This document shows positions 61,249 to 64,000 of a stretch of DNA of 64,000 nt, piece by piece (within the stretch, counting starts at the first letter, position 1; every line of letters begins with the position of its first letter). The notes beneath the pieces were generated by a model. That model worked only from the letters and a program-made list of their open reading frames with translations. It searched no databases and was not told where the DNA came from. The position numbers and the translations under genes are program-made. Origin of the DNA: Paracoccus isoporae (GTDB taxonomy: Bacteria > Pseudomonadota > Alphaproteobacteria > Rhodobacterales > Rhodobacteraceae); NCBI RefSeq assembly GCF_900101865.1, contig NZ_FNAH01000008.1, positions 112,076-176,075 on the forward strand. The letters are read 5' to 3'.

Positions 61249-63330
61249 TTACTGTGCCGAAGCCAGCAGATCCGTGATCCGGCGCACCGATGCCCGGCGA
61301 TTTGCCCGCTCGTCGGTCAGGGTCGGCACTTTCAGATATTCCTCGCCATATCCCTGGACCACGAGGTTTTCCGGCGGCACATCGAAATACTCCGACAGCG
61401 CGAGCGCCACTGATTCCGCCCGCCGGTCTGACAGCGCCAGGTTGAAGGCCGCAGCACCCACCGCGTCGGTGTGCCCCTCGATCAGAAAGATCTCGCGCGG
61501 GTTCTGCGCGATCGCATCCTCCAGCACGGTGCCCAGCGTCGCAAGCTGGCGCGCCTGATCGGGATTGATCGCGGCCGAGCCGGTGTCGAAGGTGATCGCG
61601 TCGATATCGACCGGCGCAACCAGGTTGCGCACCTCGGGGATTGAGCGCACCTGCGTCAGCGTGAAGCGCCGATCCACCGCCGCCTCGCGGGCGAGCGCCT
61701 CGCGCAGCGCGGCCTCGGTGGTGGGGGTCGCGGCCTCGGGGCGCGGTGCCGGCGCGTCGGGCAGTTCGGTCAGCTCGACCGGCGGCACCTCGACGGATTC
61801 GTCGATCAGCACGGTCTCCGTGCCGTCCGCTGCAACATGGATCCGGCGCAGCACCGACAGATCGGCGGCGCGGATGGTGATGACCTGCGAGCCGTCGGGC
61901 CGCGTCACCACGCTGCGCGACGATCCGTCCGAGAAGTTCTGCGTCTGCACCTCGTTTCCGGGGCGGCGCAGCAGGGCGTTGTCGTCTTTCAGCACCTGCT
62001 GGCTGCCATCGGCGCGGGTCACGATCACCCGGTCGCCGGTGTTCAGCGCCACCTCGCGATTGCCGTTCAGCACCTGACCGACCGCGAGCGCGCCCAGACC
62101 GCCGAGCGCCACCTGCGCGAGGGTCTGCAGCGTGTCGTCGTCATCGTCGTCATCGCTGGACCGGGCGGCTTCGCCCTGCGCTGCCGCGCGGTCGATGGCG
62201 TCAGCGATGGTGGTCTCGAAATCCTCATCGGAGCTGCGGGCGTTGTCTTCGGTGACGGTCTCATTGACGGTTTCGCCCTCACCCTCTCCGCTCAGCGCGG
62301 CGGCGTCGGGGGCGGTCGCTTGCGCGGCCTCGCGCGCGGCCTCGGTGTTGGAGCCGCGGGCTCGCAGATTGCCGTCCTCGTCCACCCGGTATTGCTGCTG
62401 CGCCATCGGGCCGATGATGATCCGGCCGGTCTCGGTCACTTCGGCGGTAACACCCTCGGGCGTGACAAGCTGGCCACCATCGCCGCAGGGCCGCGCCGAG
62501 CCATCCTTGCAGCGCAGATCGTCGGCGGTCAGCCCGTCCGCGATCTCCTGCTGGAGCACGCCGTTCAGAAGCGCCATGCTGGCGATGCGCTGATCCTCGA
62601 ACTGCGCCGCCGCCGCCTCGGGGATGCGCGGCTCGTCACCGGCATGGCTGTCACGGGCCGCGGCCGGCTGCCTTGCGTCTGACGCGTCGCCTTGCGGGGT
62701 CTGATCGGTCTGCAGCTGCTGCTGCGCGGCGGCAAGCTGCTGCGCAAGCTGCTCCTGGCGCGACGGACCGTCAGAGCTGTTTTCGGCGAGCTGCGAAATG
62801 TCGCCTGCTGCCGGATCCTGTTGACCCTCTGCGGATGGCTGCGGCTGCGGATCCGGCGCGGGTTGCGCGGCCTCGGCCGTGTCGGCCTGCGCCGGGGCGG
62901 CGATCCCCAGAACCTGCGCGGCATTGGTCTGGGCGGTCTGAAGATAGGCTTGCGCGGCGGCGTTCAGCGCGTTGCCCCGCGGCACCGGCAGCCCTTCGGG
63001 ATTGGTCGCATAGGGCTGCATGTCGGCCGGGGCCAGGATCATCGCGCCGCCCTGGCCGAACTGCACCGACACGCCGGAGGGCGTAATCAGCGCCATGTCG
63101 TCGGCGCAGGGCCGGTCCGACCCGTCGAGGCAGAGCAGCCGGTCCTGCGGCAGCCCCGCCTCGCGCTCGGCCTGGAGCAGATTGCGCAGACCGGGCAGCG
63201 CCGCTGCCCGCGCCGGGCCTTCTGTCTGAACCTGTTCGGGCGTCAGCACCACCTCGGCCGAGGCGACGGGCGCGAGCCCCAGCGAAACGAGCGCCGCGAG
63301 GGCAGTGGAATTGGCGGTGAGACGGGTCAT
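61249..63330 (-). CDS. Large OmpA-family protein with duplicated Cys-pair module
   Basis: This 693-residue envelope protein has a signal peptide (about residues 1-25, ending PVASA). Two copies of a roughly 60-residue module follow (about 48-105 and 250-310), each with a C-x-D-G-S-x-R-P-C core (Cys67/Cys75, Cys274/Cys282). Gln/Ala/Pro-rich linkers and an Asp run (394-399) precede a glycine-rich hydrophobic helix (402-421). A DGSQ-type beta region (435-510) leads to the OmpA_C peptidoglycan-binding domain (575-690: ITFDTGSAAINPDQARQLAT, IEGHTDAVGAAAFNLALSDR). It would link a surface or periplasmic module to peptidoglycan. Specific role unknown. Confidence 0.92.
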   Translation of the reverse strand: MTRLTANSTALAALVSLGLAPVASAEVVLTPEQVQTEGPARAAALPGLRNLLQAEREAGLPQDRLLCLDGSDRPCADDMALITPSGVSVQFGQGGAMILAPADMQPYATNPEGLPVPRGNALNAAAQAYLQTAQTNAAQVLGIAAPAQADTAEAAQPAPDPQPQPSAEGQQDPAAGDISQLAENSSDGPSRQEQLAQQLAAAQQQLQTDQTPQGDASDARQPAAARDSHAGDEPRIPEAAAAQFEDQRIASMALLNGVLQQEIADGLTADDLRCKDGSARPCGDGGQLVTPEGVTAEVTETGRIIIGPMAQQQYRVDEDGNLRARGSNTEAAREAAQATAPDAAALSGEGEGETVNETVTEDNARSSDEDFETTIADAIDRAAAQGEAARSSDDDDDDDTLQTLAQVALGGLGALAVGQVLNGNREVALNTGDRVIVTRADGSQQVLKDDNALLRRPGNEVQTQNFSDGSSRSVVTRPDGSQVITIRAADLSVLRRIHVAADGTETVLIDESVEVPPVELTELPDAPAPRPEAATPTTEAALREALAREAAVDRRFTLTQVRSIPEVRNLVAPVDIDAITFDTGSAAINPDQARQLATLGTVLEDAIAQNPREIFLIEGHTDAVGAAAFNLALSDRRAESVALALSEYFDVPPENLVVQGYGEEYLKVPTLTDERANRRASVRRITDLLASAQ

Positions 63331-63494
63331 GTCGGTTCCTCCGGTCGCAGGGACTTATCATTTGCAGGCTAACACGGCCGGCACGGTATCGTTCCGCAAC
63401 TTCCCCGTGAATGCCGCGTGAGCGGCGGCGCGTGCTTGCACGGTGCCGCGGCGGGGCCTATCCCGGTAGGGGTGGATTGGCTGGAGGATGAGAG

Positions 63495-64000
63495 ATGTCG
63501 CTGAAACCGAAAGACGCGCCGGGGCTTGGCAAGTTCGACTGGGAGGATCCGTTCCGGCTGGAGGCGCAGTTGACCGAGGAGGAGCGGATGCTGCGCGATG
63601 CGGCGCGGGCTTACGCGCAGGACCGGCTGCAGCCGCGGGTCATTGCCGCCTATCGCGACGAGGTGACCGATCCCGAGATCTTCCGCGAGATGGGCGAGAT
63701 GGGCTTGCTCGGCGTAACCGTGCCCGAGGAATATGGCGGCATCGGCGCGGGCTATGTCAGCTATGGTCTGATCGCGCGCGAGGTGGAGCGGGTCGATAGC
63801 GGCTATCGCTCGATGATGTCGGTGCAGTCCTCGCTGGTGATGTATCCGATCCATGCCTACGGCTCGGAGGAGCAGCGGCGGAAATACCTGCCGAAACTGG
63901 CCTCGGGCGAATATATCGGCTGTTTCGGGCTGACCGAGCCGGATGCCGGATCGGACCCGGCCGGCATGAAGACGCGGGCCAGAAAGACCGAGAACGGTTA
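63495..64000 (+). CDS. gcdH: Acyl-CoA dehydrogenase, glutaryl-CoA dehydrogenase type (3' partial)
   Basis: The first 168 codons of a flavoprotein dehydrogenase are visible; the gene runs off the window. The start [20 protein letters not shown] is typical of glutaryl-CoA dehydrogenase, followed by [40 protein letters not shown] and the FAD-proximal [18 protein letters not shown]. GcdH oxidatively decarboxylates glutaryl-CoA to crotonyl-CoA in lysine and tryptophan breakdown. The catalytic Glu lies beyond the window end. Confidence 0.93.
   Translation, partial: MSLKPKDAPGLGKFDWEDPFRLEAQLTEEERMLRDAARAYAQDRLQPRVIAAYRDEVTDPEIFREMGEMGLLGVTVPEEYGGIGAGYVSYGLIAREVERVDSGYRSMMSVQSSLVMYPIHAYGSEEQRRKYLPKLASGEYIGCFGLTEPDAGSDPAGMKTRARKTENG

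Overview
The window is GC-rich chromosomal DNA of an alphaproteobacterium, most likely a Rhodobacterales / Paracoccus-like organism. The supports are a gene for the Paracoccus-type F1-ATPase zeta inhibitor subunit, a BetI-ChoXWV choline uptake locus, a UbiH-family hydroxylase of alphaproteobacterial type and a Rhodobacterales-type HNH protein. Genes are densely packed, with many 1-14 nt start/stop overlaps. I saw no transposase, integrase, phage gene, CRISPR array or rRNA. There is one tRNA (Lys, TTT).

Layout. 1-3449: the end of a plus-strand operon coding for a circularly permuted ATP-grasp protein (5' end outside the window), an alpha-E protein, a transglutaminase-like protease and the proteasome-like peptidase Anbu. 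3466-8270 (minus): dapF-mtaB-mutS, followed by tRNA-Lys. 8716-19947: a sugar/sugar-acid catabolic locus. It has an IclR regulator, a long minus-strand operon (CUT1 ABC transporter, RraA-type aldolase, enolase-superfamily dehydratase, split UxaA-like enzyme, SDR dehydrogenase) and a divergent aldose dehydrogenase/lactonase pair. 20160-24816: a periplasmic molybdenum hydroxylase (IorA/IorB-like) with a diheme cytochrome c, XdhC and a MocA-like cytidylyltransferase. 25023-34335: a soluble PAS chemotaxis receptor, YmdB-type phosphoesterase, two convergent SLC13-type permeases, YebC, a divergent ArgP/LysE pair and an EamA exporter. 34380-37854: choline transporter ChoVWX (minus) divergent from betI, with a perfect 20-bp palindrome between them. 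38122-42692: a BMP-type nucleoside ABC transporter. 42785-50956: dnaE, a YghU-type GST, an alpha/beta hydrolase, ilvC, two Lrp/AsnC regulators and an NTF2-like protein. 50953-58036: a PA0069-type radical SAM protein, a tiny membrane protein, an HNH nuclease, an esterase, a zf-TFIIB protein, purC-purS, the zeta subunit, a UbiH-like hydroxylase, a small membrane protein and a HAD phosphatase. 58341-64000: a secreted acidic repeat protein with a PRC-barrel-like end, a GntR regulator, an AlkA-type glycosylase, a large OmpA-family protein and the start of a glutaryl-CoA dehydrogenase.

How the genes work together. In the 9.6-19.9 kb locus, sugar is imported by the ABC transporter, oxidised to a lactone (AKR), hydrolysed (amidohydrolase), dehydrated (enolase superfamily) and oxidised again (SDR). 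It must then be cleaved. The fumarylacetoacetase-type hydrolase that ends the known Xanthomonas L-fucose pathway is not present; a split UxaA-like protein and an RraA-type aldolase occupy that place. This is the best candidate here for an incompletely described pathway. The Anbu / ATP-grasp / alpha-E / transglutaminase set is a recurrent but biochemically unresolved system, presumed to make and break peptide or isopeptide bonds.

Limits. Everything is read by eye from sequence. No database search, structure prediction or composition statistic was run, and substrates of transporters and enzymes are inferences from family and context.
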